Positions 1 to 12,437 are shown, numbered from the stretch's first letter. The stretch is DNA of 64,000 nucleotides from Cervus elaphus (GCF_910594005.1 NC_057838.1:30868001-30932000); one strand, 5' to 3'. Program-made: numbers and translations. Notes: generated from the sequence alone by a model not told the origin.

Positions 1-830
1 CAGCTTATATATCTGAAACAAGGTCCTGGAGCCTTTATTTACTCCACTGTGTGTGGTGGATGGCTGGCAGGACAGGGTGGCGATCTTTACTCCTGAGGTG
101 TGGGAGTGTGGAGGTTACAGCATGGGGAATTGACATCAAGTTGGCTCATCAGTTACCAGCTAGCAGGTCACTCCCCTCACCACTGCTTTAAGCTATCATG
201 GCGGAGAGGTTCTAGTCTAAAGTTTAGAACAGCCTCTTGCTGGGGATTAGGGGGTAGGGGGCGGGCAAATATGTAGGAAGGTCAGTCATGTGAGTTGAGG
301 GTAGATGAAGTAGGCACTGGTCCAGGGAATGTACAGAGAGAAAGGGAATCGCCATTTTGGGTAGTCTGATCACACAAGGACCAAAGAGGTCATCCCGACC
401 TAGGATACTGCTCACAAGTATAATAAGCTACTGGACTCCTCAAGGCCTTAAATGTTTTTCATTGTGGGAGGAAGTCCTGGTTCTATTTTTCCGCACTGCC
501 CCCTCTGCCCCTACTTGTGTTCAGACACTACTCATTTCACTATGAAAAGTCCCTACTGTCATCCCTGTGCTACTTAGCAAACCCTTTTGTCCAGTTTACA
601 TAAAGATATTTGAAGTACTTTTCATGCATCCCCTGGGTATGACTTTCTGGTTAGGTCTGTCTTGTGTTGGGATCTGTAGGGTGTGAAATAAAGCTCTTTT
701 GCTCACATTATCTGTCACACTTCTTACTGATACCAGTTCAGGGCATTTCAGAAGGAAATTTGAACAGAGGAATGCCATGACCACATGTCTCCTTTAGGAG
801 AGTGTTTGTGCCACATTATTGTCCATGGGA
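1..830. other. Unique sequence, no gene recognised
   Basis: I see no repeat family with confidence and no ORF longer than about 65 codons on either strand. A short stretch near 740-790 (aggaatgccatgacc) faintly resembles the ancient repeat also seen at 17.2 kb, but it is too short to call. Confidence 0.5.
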
Positions 831-859
831 GTCTACTAAGGATTTTTACCAAAGTATGT

Positions 860-955
860 CATCTGATTCAGCAGTCCTGGGGTGGGGCTGGTAATCTGCA
901 ATTTTAACAAATTCTCAGGAGGTGCTAATATCAGTCGTTGATCCCTGGAGAAGGC
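860..955. repeat. MER5A-like DNA transposon fragment
   Basis: The run ctgattcagcagtcctgggg, followed by ggggctggtaatctgcaattttaacaaattctcagg, follows the middle of the non-autonomous hAT element MER5A (a gattcagtaggtctgggg motif, then a gcatttctaacaagtt motif). Only the central part remains. Assignment is from memory of the consensus. Confidence 0.6.
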
Positions 956-969
956 TTTGTTGATACCTG

Positions 970-1195
970 GAGAAAAGAGTCTAAAACAGAAATCTGCAAA
1001 TATTTCCATAAAGACCAAAATAGTGATTATTTTCAAGCTCATAAGTCATGCAGTCTTTGTTGCTGTGTAACTCTACCATTACAGACTGGAAGCAGCCATT
1101 GACAATATGGAAATTAATTGGCTTTAATAAAATTTTATTTAAAAAAAAAACAAAAAACAGAGTTTGTGTTAGGCCCATAGGCCATAGTCTGTCAG
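970..1195. repeat. MER20-like hAT element
   Basis: Recognisable landmarks in order are aaatatttccataaagacca, a degraded 'ttgctgtgtaactctac' block, gaagcagccattgacaata, taataaaattttattt, and ggcccataggccatagtctg. These match the order in MER20-type non-autonomous hAT elements. The copy is in the opposite orientation to those at 18.7 and 27.5 kb. Confidence 0.6.
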
Positions 1196-1214
1196 TCTTT
1201 GGCTTAGAAGTATC

Positions 1215-1385
1215 ATTCGGACAGTAGGTAGTGTATAGATGGATTTGAAGGATGAGGTGGGAGTTGGAGACAGGTAGACCAGTTCAGTGGAAGAAAATTT
1301 GATGAAAGCTTTTGAATGCTTAGACAAAGACAAAGGAAATCGAAAGTGAAAGTAGAATTGATAGGACTTGACAGGGATCAACAAA
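1215..1385 (+). repeat. Ancient interspersed repeat fragment (family unnamed)
   Basis: Words such as gggagttggagacaggtaga, ccagttcagtgg and gataggacttgacaggga match the 3' portion of a common mammal-wide element whose other parts appear at 7.9-8.4 kb and 17.2-17.6 kb. I recognise the pattern but cannot give the family name safely. Confidence 0.4.
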
Positions 1386-2230
1386 ATGGAAGAGCTGACA
1401 TCAATATTGGATGGGTTTTCAGGTCCTCAAGTAGTAAAATAAAGCATGACTTTTCATGGACATATTTTGGGAGGATTGGTTTTTGATCTGTTGTTTCCAG
1501 GATATGACAGCTTTTGTTACTGACATCCTTCAGTATTTATGAAAACCCAGATGGCATAATGCTCACATTAATATTAAAAATTAGGGGGGAAAATATGAAA
1601 TTTCAGGGGGAAAAATTCTCATGTCATTTAAATGTCTTTTCTACTGAAATATGGATAGGTTTGTTTTCTGCATTAATTGCAATTCTATGAGTTAAAGAAT
1701 TATATGCTATTTATTAAATAATTGAGTTTCTCTTCTACTCAGGGACTTCTGGTAGGTGATAAGGTATATTCAATAATAGGAAATATTACATGCCTATGGT
1801 AGTTATTTATGACTAAAAAGTGAACTTGATAGCTGCATCTCACACTTGAGAAACTGGGTATCTTTGGAGGGGAATATAAAGCAAATACCTCTAAGTTAAA
1901 TAGCAGAAAAGTTAAATTATATCACAATGCAGCATTGCACCAATTGAGTTCTACAGAATAGTTAAAAAACAAACAAACAAACAAACTTAGTCCCGCCAGT
2001 GGAAATTCAGGAAATATGAACTATCTTCTTTCAGCATTCAGGTTAAAGTCATCATTATCCACAACCCAGTACAATTATGAAACCATGGAAATGAAGAATC
2101 CCATAATAATATTTAATTTCCAGTTTATCTTCAGTTTTCCTAAACAGTCCCTGTAAAATCTTTCAGAGTTTGTTTTAAAATCAGGATCTGACCAAATTTT
2201 ATATCTCACATTTGGTTGTTACCTCTTTTA
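1386..2230. other. AT-rich unique sequence
   Basis: No repeat family or coding potential is recognised. A short (CAAA)n run lies near 1970-1985. Confidence 0.5.
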
Positions 2231-2234
2231 ATCC

Positions 2235-2340
2235 AGTGTTCTCAAATCCCACTTCTGGTCTCCTAAATCAGAAATTCTGGAGATGTGAATATACGTCTGT
2301 GGTGGGGATTCTAATGCATGCTAAAGTGTGAAAACCACTG
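2235..2340. repeat. MER5A-like DNA transposon fragment
   Basis: The pieces ccagtgttctcaaatccca, aatcagaaattctggagatg, and an end reading aaagtgtgaaaaccactg follow MER5A termini and interior. The interior is shortened. Confidence 0.5.
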
Positions 2341-2344
2341 CTTT

Positions 2345-3980
2345 TATTAAGTCCTGATTCTGTTTACCTTGAACTGTTCTCCTGCCATTTCATTAAATAA
2401 CATTGACTTTAATCTTGCTAATTATCTTGTTTAAGCACTCACAGTATATGTTTGTTTGTTTGTATGTCTACTTCTTGCACAGTTACTTGTCCTCCTATTT
2501 CAAAAAATATTGAGAGGGATAAATCATATGTCTTTTCCAACACCTTCCAAAAATAGCTTTGGGCTTGAATATTTCTTGCAAGTGCAATGGATCGTATCAC
2601 AGCCATTTCTTTGGGCTGTACCTTTTTTTCCAACCAAGTAAATCTCCTCTATTCTGTCTTGCTAGACTAGATTATTACCACTCTGGCTTTCTATTCTATT
2701 TTTCATTTCCAAGATGATTTTTTGTGGAGTATCTCTTGAGAACATTGCCCTTTTCTCTTTGGGCTTTATCAGCCCTCTGGTTATAGCATGAACTCATCCA
2801 TTTCACGTACCACATTCTTCTGTTTTAAACTGTGTTTTATTAGAGGATTTGTTTTCAGTATCTCATCTGACCATATCATATCATATGTGGAAATGGAGTC
2901 TTTGTTCTCTTTGATGTTTTATTTTTTTTTTTCTCTTGCTAGTCTGTACCAATTCGCTTAGATGCCAGCTCTGAAACCTGTTTCTCTGGCATCTCTCCTG
3001 ACAGTTACACTGAGTTTCTTTTTGCTTCAATTTGTAGGGTAAAGCCAGTTTACAGTTAATGTGTTTCTGCATTTTCACAGAAATCTGCAAATCTCAGCAG
3101 ATTGTCCCACATATTTTTTTTTAACCCAGGATGCAACAGCTGTGTGATACTTTAAAATGATGTCACCGCATATGAAAGCAGATCAAGGTGTGTATTCTAT
3201 CAGTTATCATCCACTAAGATAAAGATAGTTGAACTAGTGCAAACGGAAGTGAAGGCCTTGTGACACACATAAACATACAGAATTAGTAAGCCAAAACAAA
3301 TGAGATAATTTTTATTCTTTCATAGGAATAATAAGTCATCTTAAAGGATAATTTTTTATGTCCCAAAATGCAAAATTGTGAATCTCCTACAGGTATAAAA
3401 TGAGCCTGTGTTAAAAAAATTTTATTGAACTTGTTATTAGCAAGTGAACCAGACAGCTATTGTCATAGACTCACAGGAGAAGTCTCAGAAGTACAATTTA
3501 TATGAAGTAAAGGAAGGTTGAAACGAGTGTGCATGTGGACACCAAAATCTTTATTTTCTGTGGAAAAGAGGTGAAGTCAACTGATCCTTTCCCACAGAAT
3601 GTAATTGAAAGTCTGTAGATACGATTTGTTAAGCTGTAGTATCAATAACATACATAACTTAGGTAATATAGCTCAAGGACAACGGAAGGGTAGAAGCAGA
3701 TAACTCTAAAAAATGGGCTTAAAAATACTGCTGTGTTTTGCAGTTAGGGACACCATAATCCTTTTTAATATTTCCAACTGTCCTTATGGTAATAGAATTA
3801 AAAAAAAAAACTTGATAGCTTGCAAGATTCTTTAAAATACATGTTTCTGAGCATGACCTCACACTTGTCAGATAGCGTGGTGGTGTTTTCTCATAGTCTG
3901 CCTCACAGAGATGCTTAGCACCTAGCATGGAACAGGAAGGTGCCCAAACCATGTTGCTGTCCTTGAGGAAACAGTGTTGG
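2345..3980. other. Unique sequence, no gene recognised
   Basis: AT-rich DNA with a short TTTG run at 2450-2463 and T-tracts near 2925 and 3112. No ORF here resembles a known protein. Confidence 0.5.
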
Positions 3981-3984
3981 CAGT

Positions 3985-4150
3985 GGTGAAAAGCAAGGAG
4001 CCTAGAATTATATACCATGGGCATCACTTTCCTTATCTGTGCAGTGGAGACAAAATAGTTCCCATCTCATGGAATTCTGATGAAGAGTAAGAGATAATAT
4101 GTAGCAGGTGCTGAGAACAGGAATTGACCCAGTAAATGCTGCCTCTTGTT
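3985..4150 (-). repeat. MIR SINE fragment
   Basis: The block tttccttatctgtgcagtgg, then agttcccatctcatgg, then aagagataatatgtagcagg and ccagtaaatgctgcc is the reverse complement of the MIR core and 3' half (the 'cctcatctgtaaaatggg ... agtaaatg' pattern). Confidence 0.75.
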
Positions 4151-5270
4151 GTTACCAACATGGTCCAAAAATAACACCACATCTTTTGCATTCAAAACCC
4201 ACGTACATCCTCCACCCAGGATGGAGCATTGCATTGGGAAGGTTGATTATATTTTCAAATTTCTAGATTTGACAGCTCTGTTTTTATTTTCCCATGGCGA
4301 GGATCACGGTGGTGTATGAAGTGCAAATTTTGTTGCCGAACATAAGTTCATGTGCCAGAATCACAGTAAGGCCAAACTGAAACCTTGGAGTTTGAAACAG
4401 AGAAAGGTTTGTTGCAGGGCCATGCCGGGAGATGGGTGGCTCATGTCCCCTAAACCCTGAACTCCTCAAAGGGTTTCAGGAAAGCACTTTGAAAGGCAAG
4501 GTGAGGAAGGGGCATGGTTGGTTGTTGAAAACTTCTTATTGGTATCCTTCGTTTTTGCAGCTGCCCATGTAGGTCAGGTCATGATGTTTCTATAAACCTC
4601 TGACAAGACAAATATTATGCTCTGTTCTACAGCTCTGTCTCTATATGGATGGACTCTTAAATATCAGACAATGGGCTCTCCTGTATATCTCAGGCTACAA
4701 ACAAGATTCTTTTAACAAAAGGTGCAGAGGCAGCATGACTAAGCAAAGGCAGGGGACACAAGGGGACGTAAAAGAAACATATCTAACACGCAGTCAGTCT
4801 TGTTCTTCTATTTTACAGTTTCACGTTTCTGCCAAAGAAAGCTGAGAGTGGTCCTTGAGTGGATTTTCCCTGGGAATCCTTTCATCCCCATGTCAGAGGA
4901 GAACTTGTATTCAGTCAAACCTGAGCTATGCTAATAACCCAGTCCCTAGTACTTGATATCTGCTTCAGTGGAACCTGCAGGTAAATGTTTCTGTTTGCCA
5001 GGCTGACATTTCAGCCTTATGAGGACGATGGGAAAGAGTCCAGCAGATGCCAGTGTCTGGTCTTGGTTGTGAGTCATGGTCAGTGCTGTCTGCTTGCTCT
5101 CTCTCAGCCATTCTGAGTCCTTATACTGATGAGAATACATATGGACCAAGGAGTTAACTGAGCAGAGCTTGGATTTGAAGCTGGTCTGTCTGACTTTTAT
5201 TATGGGACTCTCTAAGCTCTGCTGCTTCCTGCTTAGAGGAGTTATGTGGTACAGTAGATCCCAGATAAAT
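4151..5270. other. Unique sequence between MIR and BovB
   Basis: No recognisable gene or repeat. Minus-strand ORFs near the right edge run into the BovB that starts at 5271. Confidence 0.5.
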
Positions 5271-6560
5271 TTCAGTTCAGTGCAGTCACTCAGTCGTGTC
5301 CAACTCTTTGCGACCCCATGGACTATAGCATGCCAGGCTTCCCTGGAGCCTTCCCTCCCCAACTTCCGGAGCTTGCTCAAACTCATTTCCATCAAGTCGG
5401 TGATGCCATCCAACCATCCTTTCCTCTGTTGTCCCCTTCTCCTCCTGCCTTCAATCTTTCCCAGCATCGGGGTCTTTTCAAATGAGTCAGTTTCTTCACG
5501 TCAGGTGGCCCAAGTATTGGAGTTTCAGCTTCAGCATCAGTCCTTCCAATGAATATTCAGGACTGATCTCCTTTAGGATGGACTGGTTGGATCTCCTTGC
5601 AGACCAAGGGACTCTCAAGAGTCTTCTCCAACACCACAGTTCAAAAGCATCAATTTTTCGGCACTCAGCTTTGTTTATAGTCCAACTCTCACATCCATAC
5701 ATGACCACTGGAAAAACCATAGCCTTGACTAGACGGACCTTTGTTGGCAAAGTAATGTCTCTGCTTTTTAATATGCTGTCTAGGTTGGTCATAGATTTTC
5801 TTCCAAGGAGCAAGAGTCTTTTAATTTCATGGCTGCAGTCACCATCTGCAGTGATTTTGGAGCCCCCAAAAATAAAGTCTGTCACTGTTTCCATTGTATC
5901 CCCATCTATTTGCCATGAAGTGATGGGACTGGATGCCATGATCTTAGTTTTCTGAATGTTGAGTTTTAAGCCAACTTTTTCAGTCTCTTCTTTCACTTTC
6001 ATCAAGAGACTCTTTAATTCTTCTTTGCTCTCTGCCATAAGGGTGGTGTCATCTGCATATCTGAGGTTATTGATATTTCTCCCAGCAATCTTGATTCCAG
6101 CTTGTGCTTCATCCAGCCCAGCATTTCTCATGATGTACTCTGCATATAAGTTAAATAAACAGGGTGATAAATGTAGAGCCTTGACGTACTCTTTCCCAAT
6201 TTGGAATCAGTTCTGATGTTCCATGTCCAGTTCTAACCATTGCTTCCTGACCTGCATACAGATTTCTCAGGCAGCAGATCAAGTGGTCTGGTATTCCCAT
6301 CTCTTTCAGAATTTTCCAGTTTATTGTCATCCACAGAGTCATAGACTTTGTTGTAGTCAATAAAGCAGAATTAGATGTTTTTCTGGAGCTCTCTTGCTGT
6401 TTCGATGATCCAACGGATGTTGACAATTTGATCTCTAGTTTCTCTCCCTTTTCTAAATCCAACTTGAACATCTGGAAGTTCATGGTTCACATACTTTTGA
6501 AGCCTGGCTTGGAGAATTTTGAGCATTATTTCACTAGTGTGTGAGATGAGTGCAATTATC
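5271..6560 (-). mobile_element. BovB (RTE) LINE, 5'-truncated
   Basis: This is the 3' ~1.3 kb of a BovB retrotransposon in reverse orientation. The left edge has the BovB 3' terminus (reverse complement of actgagtgactgcactgaactgaa). Minus-strand frames encode the C-terminal half of the RTE reverse transcriptase. The frame at 5496-6131 contains NLRYADDTTL (RT motif C, catalytic YADD) followed by the conserved ITSWQIDGDTMETVTDFIF and SWTINKAECRKIDAFELWCW stretches. The frame at 6151-6483 holds the upstream part (CCLRNLYAGQEAMVRTGHG). The frames are joined by a frameshift near 6131-6151, and further breaks lie before 5496. The endonuclease domain is absent, so the copy is dead. Truncation at the 5' side is the usual outcome of target-primed reverse transcription. 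Confidence 0.95.
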
Positions 6561-6687
6561 AACTCGCAGATGGAAACAAAAGAGTACGTTCGAGGTCTAG
6601 TGACTGAACTCGCTTCATAGGCTTAGCTTCTGGGAACGGGACCTGAGTTTTGGTGAAAGAGCAGGCTTTGGTGCTCAGTACTTTAAG

Positions 6688-6910
6688 GGTTGGGACTTCC
6701 CTGGTGGCTCATGTGGTAAAGAATCCTTCTATCAATGCAGGAGACACGGGTTTAATCTCTGGATCAGGATGATCCTCTGGAGAAGGAAATGGCAACCCAG
6801 TCCAGTATGCTTGCCTGGAGAATCCCATGGACAGAGGATCCTGTTGCGCTACAGTCCATGGGGTCACACAGAGTTGGACATGATTGAGGAACTAACACTT
6901 TGACTTTTTG
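6688..6910 (+). mobile_element. Bov-tA SINE
   Basis: The tRNA-derived head (gggacttccctggtggctca) is followed by the Bov-A body (tctggagaaggaaatggcaa ... aatcccatggacagagga) and tail (ggggtcacacagagttggac). Flanking actttaag at 6680-6687 and 6911-6918 looks like the target-site duplication. These SINEs are mobilised by BovB. Confidence 0.93.
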
Positions 6911-6919
6911 ACTTTAAGT

Positions 6920-7340
6920 GTTGAGTGGAACTCTTAGAACTCCCTGGATCAGGAACTGTGAGGCCTGGGGTGGCCCCAGGAGGCTCTCACACAGCCATGG
7001 CAATATCGGCTGGAGCACTGGCAGGCCCAGAGAGCCAGCCCCGTGCTGCATAGACTGGGGTGGCGAGTCTGCCTGAGTACCCACCTCACACAGCCCCAAG
7101 GATGGAGGTCCACAGAGGTCATCAAGGTGGCAGAAGGAAAGTCCACTGTTACTGAGAGCTCAGTTGCTTGTTCCCTTGGACTTTTGGAGCAGAGACACAA
7201 ATGTTTCTTTTTCTAAGAAAGATTGTTACCGTATATATACAGGAGTAGAAGACAGACACCTTGCATTATCACAGCTGGGGCTCAGAGCTGCTGTGTTTGA
7301 TACCAAACCTGTATGTGTCTCCCTACAACATTTTGGCCAT
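6920..7340. other. Unique sequence
   Basis: GC-richer than its surroundings, with overlapping short minus-strand ORFs (6914-7200) that resemble no known protein. Confidence 0.45.
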
Positions 7341-7785
7341 CTCTGTTCCTTTCCTTAGGCTCCAGGAACAAAGTGCCCCAAATAGAGTGGCTTTAAAAAG
7401 CAGCAGTGTATTCTCTCACAGCAGTGGAGGCCGGGAGTTCAAAATCAGAGTGCTATGAGCAGGATCATGCTCCTTCAGAAGGCTCAAGGAGAGGTTTGTG
7501 GCAGCGTCACTCCGGCCTCTGCCCTTCTCTTTACATGATTGTCTTCCCTCTGTTCCTGTGTCATCCCATGGCATTCTCTTCTCTCTGTCTGCATTCAGAT
7601 TTTTGTTTTTGTTTTTTTTTCCTTATGAAGATAGTGATCCTATTGGATTAGGGCCCATTCTAATGACCTCATGTGAACTTGATTCCATCTGAGATACCAT
7701 GCTCTCAGATAAGGTCACTTTCATAGGTAATAGGGTTAAGACCTCAAAATACAATTTGGGGGGAACACAACTGAACTTGAAACAG
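7341..7785 (-). mobile_element. MaLR/MLT1-like solo LTR
   Basis: Read in reverse, the order of landmarks is that of an MLT1-type LTR. On the plus strand these are ggctccaggaacaaagtgcc (LTR end), cagtgtattctctcacagca, gaaggctcaaggagaggttt, attggattagggcccattct and aatttggggggaacacaact. No internal retroviral genes flank it. MaLR LTRs are ancient ERVL-related repeats. The subfamily is not assigned. Confidence 0.65.
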
Positions 7786-7894
7786 TGCCCATTCTTTTCT
7801 CAGGCTCCCTTTTCTTTTCCAGGCCTCAAGTTTTCACATAGGATAGTTATTTGTTCTTTTTTCTCTACATCCATCCTCCCAATCAAAAACACAG

Positions 7895-8370
7895 TCAGTG
7901 ATGGCCTACTGTGCATCAAGCATTGTGGTGAATTAATGTTCCACGCAGATGACAGGGAACCAGGCCTTGTGAACCTTCTCGTTGAAGGAGAGAGAAACAA
8001 CACAAGTCAATAGATAGATGAAAGAATCTCAGGCTGGACTTAGGAGGAAAGCAAGGGGTTGAAACAGGGCAGGAGGGATGGAGGTGAGAGTCTAGGGTAG
8101 GCAGGAAAGATTTCTCTGAAGAGATTACAGCTGAAAGGAGATTTAAAGGATGAGAAGTCATCCATGGTGAGCTACAAAATAGTGGCTCAGGCCAAAGGAA
8201 AAGCAAGTGCCAGGCCTGGAGGCAGGGGCCAGCCGGCACGTGCGAGGAGCAGGCTGTTGACTGCTGTGGCCTAGAAGTTGGAGTAAAGCATGAGAAGACT
8301 TGGAGGTTTAGGCAGAGGCCAGATCTTGAAGGATCATAGATAAAAAGTTGAATTTGAAGTCAGGCTAACC
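7895..8370 (+). repeat. Ancient interspersed repeat, long fragment (family unnamed)
   Basis: Sequential matches to a well-known mammal-wide repeat: ctactgtgcatcaagcattg (cf. tactatgtgccaggcactg), gaagagattacagctgaaag, aaaggaaaagcaagtgccag, and ttaggcagaggccagatctt followed by gaaggatcatag. The region has no coding frame of interest. Family name withheld because I cannot place it with certainty. Confidence 0.5.
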
Positions 8371-8429
8371 GCTGACCAGCATCTATCATAAGACCAACAT
8401 TATAATATGATTAGCATACTTGTTAAAAT

Positions 8430-8535
8430 CATACTTGTTAGAATTTTTTAAGCACCTCCTCTCTGCCAGCCACCCAACCAGGCATTTCTCACACCTCATG
8501 ACGTTTTATATTGACTACAGCCTCAAAATGGACAT
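8430..8535 (+). repeat. Possible MIR fragment
   Basis: Contains ttaagcacctcctctctgcc and cctcatgacgttttatattg, which resemble the MIR core (ttaagcacttactatgtgcc ... taatcctcacaa). It is short and degenerate. Confidence 0.4.
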
Positions 8536-8554
8536 ACGATAGGAGATCTTAGAG

Positions 8555-8670
8555 CATTTGTTCACTCATATTTATAGAGCATGTGATGTGTTGCACACAA
8601 AAATACACGTCCCTAGGAATGCCATGATGATCTCTGCCCTTGAATTGTACACAGTCTAGGAAAAACGTCT
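8555..8670 (+). repeat. Second fragment of the unnamed ancient repeat
   Basis: The words gttcactcatatttatagag, atctctgcccttgaattgta and cacagtctagg match the first 120 bases of the element seen at 7.9-8.4 kb. Confidence 0.35.
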
Positions 8671-9985
8671 GCTAGCAGATGATCATGCTAATAGCTCAGG
8701 GCCGAGGTTGTAGATGCCCAACCACTCTGGGCTTAAGTTTACTACACACATTAAGTGGGGAAGGCATAACTCCTCCTTGCAGGGTGATGGTGAACGTCAG
8801 GAGAGTCACCAGGTAAGAAGTGCCCAGGCCAGGGAGATGCTCCATCTCTAGAGGTCATTACAAGCCTTGCTTGTGCTGTGAGTGACACCTGCATGCAGGA
8901 TACCCAGCCCGTGAGAGATGGCAAGACCTTTCAGGGAAGGGGAGATGGGAAAGGCTTCAAAGAGGAGTGAGCTAACCAGAAGGCACAGTGGGCATCCCTC
9001 AGGCAGCCAGGGAGGAAGAGGACAAAGATCCACTTTCCCTCAAGCCCTGCACTAAAATCTTTCTGATTAAAATCAAGTGTGAGAACCAATGTACCTGTGG
9101 TTTTGAGGGGAAGAGGCTTCACACTGTAATTTGACATCTCAACCCTGTGTGATGCTTGGTAAGAGATGCGTTAGGATAACACTTGGCAGGCACAGTTCCA
9201 CATTTAATTTTAGTAGCCATGAGAATAATATAGTAATCATGGGTCCTTTCAAAGGTTTTCTGTTTCCAAGAATGTACCATTATCATTTATTTTTTTTTAA
9301 GCATACATCCACTTGCCCTCTAGTGACAATATTCTGTATTTCACTCAGATTCAGAAAACAGGCTGCCTGCTGGTTCGTCCAACAAATTTTCTTTCTCTCA
9401 GACAGAGGCCCACTGCGAGTATCAGTCTATTAAAGTACAGGACACAGTGGCCTCTGTGAAATGACTTTATTGTCATCCCTAGGAGAACATTTCATGGTGG
9501 GAGCATTGCCCAGGACCTTAGACAGGAGGTGGTCTCCTCACCTCTGCTTGAGCTGTTACCAGCCCCACCCCTACTCGAAAATAAGGCGTATGAAGGATTG
9601 TGTTTGCTTCACTACTGATGCCCAGTGTACGGAATAGCGTCTGGTGTATGGAAGGAAGCTGGTGGAAGACTGGCTGAACAGAAACCCGTGTGCAGGTTGA
9701 AAGGCATCAGTTATGAAACCCCTAGCTCTCGGTCAGGCAGAGAGCAGGTGCTTGACTGAGGATGGTGTCCTCCCTTCTCTGGCTCTTCCCACGTCCATTT
9801 TTCTTTTGCCTTAGTCTTATTTCTCAGAACTGTTTTCTTGCCATCCTCTCTTTGGCCATTTTGAGCAAAAGTTTGGAAGTTGTATAGAGAAGAGAATTGA
9901 GAGTGGAGCTGTTTTAAATCTGAAAGACAAGACCCTCAGCAGACCCTTCATTCTGGTTGATTGTGTTTCACATTTAATCCTTTTC
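8671..9985. other. Unique sequence
   Basis: No confident gene or repeat. The 100-codon plus-strand ORF at 9131-9433 has no recognisable similarity and low-complexity composition, and is treated as chance. Confidence 0.45.
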
Positions 9986-9987
9986 TA

Positions 9988-10285
9988 TAAACCAGGCTTC
10001 CCCAATCCCTGTTTCACAGACCCGTACCAGTCTGTGGCCTGTTAGAAACCAGACTGCAAAGCAGGAGGTGAGCTGTGGTTGAGGGAGTGAAATTTCATCT
10101 GTATTTACAGCCACTCCCCATCGCTCACATTACTGCCTGACCTCCACCTCCTGTCAGGTCAGCAGCAGTGTAATAAATATAATGTGCTTGAATTATCCCA
10201 AATCCATCCCCCACCCCGAGTCTGTGGAAAAACTGGCCTCCATGAAACCGGTCTCTGGTTCCAAAAAGGGTGGGGAGCCCTGCCG
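9988..10285. repeat. hAT-like MITE (paired with 18.3 kb copy)
   Basis: The left end reads ttccccaatccctg and the right end ggtggggagccctg, an imperfect terminal inverted repeat. Between them are accagtctgtggcctgttag, caggaggtgagctgtgg and aaaccggtctctggttcc. This is the typical order of a common mammalian non-autonomous DNA transposon whose consensus is very CpG-rich. The right half recurs at 18305-18502. Family name not assigned. Confidence 0.6.
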
Positions 10286-10289
10286 TAAA

Positions 10290-11260
10290 TCATCCGATTA
10301 TTTCTCTCCGTAGTGTACTTTGGGGCTAGATCATGTGCACTTGGCACGTGGTGAAACCTGGAAATCTAACTGGCCTGGCTCATAGTTTCCCATTGTTCAG
10401 CCTCCGCTAACTAAGCAGCAACATCCTGGGCTTTCAGGAATGAGGTTAGCCAACATTTTTTTTCCCCCATCATCCTCTTCATAATTGTTTTGTTCCTTTC
10501 ATTATAGTTGATTGCTCATTTCTGCTTTAAAAGTCAGGACCTTGGGGACCATGCAGATGAGAGAAAAGTGATGATGCTTTTCCGTGATGATGGCTGAACA
10601 TGCCCACTATATGTCTTCAACTCTTTGTAGTTTAAACAAAACAAAACAAAACTGTATCATCTTCAAGTGCCTTAGGATCTTTCAGGCTGCGGAATAAGGG
10701 TGAGCCAGGAGAGGAAGGGAGCATTTCTTAAAGTGTCTTTTAAAGTCTTGCACGTCTAAGTCCTTGCTTAAACAGTAAACTCTTTGGAGAAAAGAGAAGA
10801 TAACTTTAGAGTTCCTGCCCAGCGTCTGAGCCCCTCAGAGTTCTATCAAGTCGGATATGACGCTGAATGGATCCTCTTTGAGAGGTGGGGGCCAAGTTGG
10901 ATCCTGATTTATTTTTTTTTTTTTGATCCATGATGTTCTCCAGCTCAGAAACAAGTAATGCTTCCCAGTGGGCAGAGGATGAAGTCTAAACTGCTTAACC
11001 TTGCATTTAAATGCTTTTGGAACCAAGTACCAATTTATCTTTCTGACCCCATCTTCTAGTTTCTGTGGTGTTCCCGTCGAATCATCCTCCCCACTGGCCT
11101 CCAGCTCCTTCGTGTTTTAAAAATTTAATTATATGTTTTCAGTTAGGGAAGGGTAGAGCTTTGATTGATGAAGAAGATATCTGAAAAGTACAAGACACAG
11201 TATTGAGAGTTCTATCTGGAATTAATTCTTATTGGTTATTGTCAGATTTCTTTCACTTTA
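10290..11260. other. Unique sequence
   Basis: No gene or repeat recognised apart from a short (AAAAC)n run near 10640 and a T-tract near 10915. Confidence 0.45.
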
Positions 11261-11264
11261 AAAA

Positions 11265-11770
11265 AAAATACATGTCTATATATAATTACTGTGTTTACAT
11301 ATTTATTTACTCATAAAAGTGATGCAGAGAATTAAAAAAATCATATAGGAAATACAGACTCCAGAAGAGAGGAGGTGTTTACAGGTAAAACTGAAGTTTT
11401 TAAAATGATCATTGCCAATCCTGATTTCCTCTTACCTTCTCCTGAAGTAACCACTGTTTTTGTTTTGTTGCATATCATTAATTTAATAATATATGGTATT
11501 ATTCTATGTTTATTTTAGTTCACATCAATAACATAATAAGGTGTATATAATTCCATAATTTGCTTTTTTCCTTCAGCTGTATTTGTGGAGATCTAGCCAG
11601 GTTGTTCCTAGTAGTTCAAATTCATTGCCTTTAACTGCTACTCCCCACTGTATGTCTGTTTATGCATTCACCTGCTGGTAGGTAATTGGGCTGTTTTCTC
11701 ACTTTTGCAAAGCTGTGAGGAAAATGAACATGATTTTTCATACACATGTAGAAGTGTGTGTCTCTAGTGT
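11265..11770 (+). mobile_element. Old L1 (L1ME-like) 3' fragment
   Basis: Text such as actcataaaagtgatgcaga, gaaatacagactccag, gaagtaaccactgttttt, ccataatttgcttttttcc and atgcattcacctgctggtag follows the 3' end of old mammalian L1 subfamilies. No coding frame survives. The match is from memory and the edges are approximate. Confidence 0.45.
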
Positions 11771-12427
11771 GCCTGGACGTGGTAGACTCATTTTATTTGC
11801 ACACTTTCGGTGATCATGGCAATCTGCTGAATTTCCCTATTCTTTTACTAGGTTACATGCCCAAATAGAGTGGACAGAGAAATGCACTTCTCAGATATTC
11901 TTTCTCACTTCTCTTAAAATTACACAAGCATAGAACTCCCTTTATACTCCTCTCTTCTTGTGGAAACTCATTCTCTTTATCAGGGTTCCACTGAGATAAC
12001 ATATATTGGGTAGTCCTCTCATTTGATGTTTACTGTAGATTTGAGCTATTTTTGGCTTCTTCACGCCTCTGCCAGGGTGAGTCAGTCATCTCAGAGGGCA
12101 CGTTGCCCACACACTCATTTGTATTCTGTGTTACTGAGCTGCATTACTGGCCCCTGGTTTGTGCCAAATGTACCTAAGTCTGGTCAGGCTTGAAGTTTAG
12201 GTTCTAAAATCAGGTGAAGGAGAGTCAAAACCACTCTTGTCAAAAAATTGCTAATAATGTGCTATCTCAAAACAAGTTACACTCAACCAATCTCCCCCGA
12301 CCCTGGCAGCATTATACCTAGTCAGTGTTCCTTTGATTGATCAACAAACAGGATGGATCCTATGTCTGATAAATATCTACTGTCATTTTTAAATATATTT
12401 CACTTAGCATGTAAGAGGCACAAATTC
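11771..12427. other. Unique sequence
   Basis: No gene or repeat recognised. Confidence 0.4.
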
Positions 12428-12437
12428 CTATTGTTAG

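Noticed and set aside
5271..5300. Repeated CAGTTCAG/GACTGAACTGA units at many sites, resembling a regulatory or CRISPR-like repeat
   Set aside because: These are BovB 3' termini and Bov-A tails scattered at irregular distances, not an array.
4946..5467. 173-codon minus-strand ORF
   Set aside because: The N-terminal half is the BovB C-terminus and the rest reads into unique flanking DNA. It is not a host gene.
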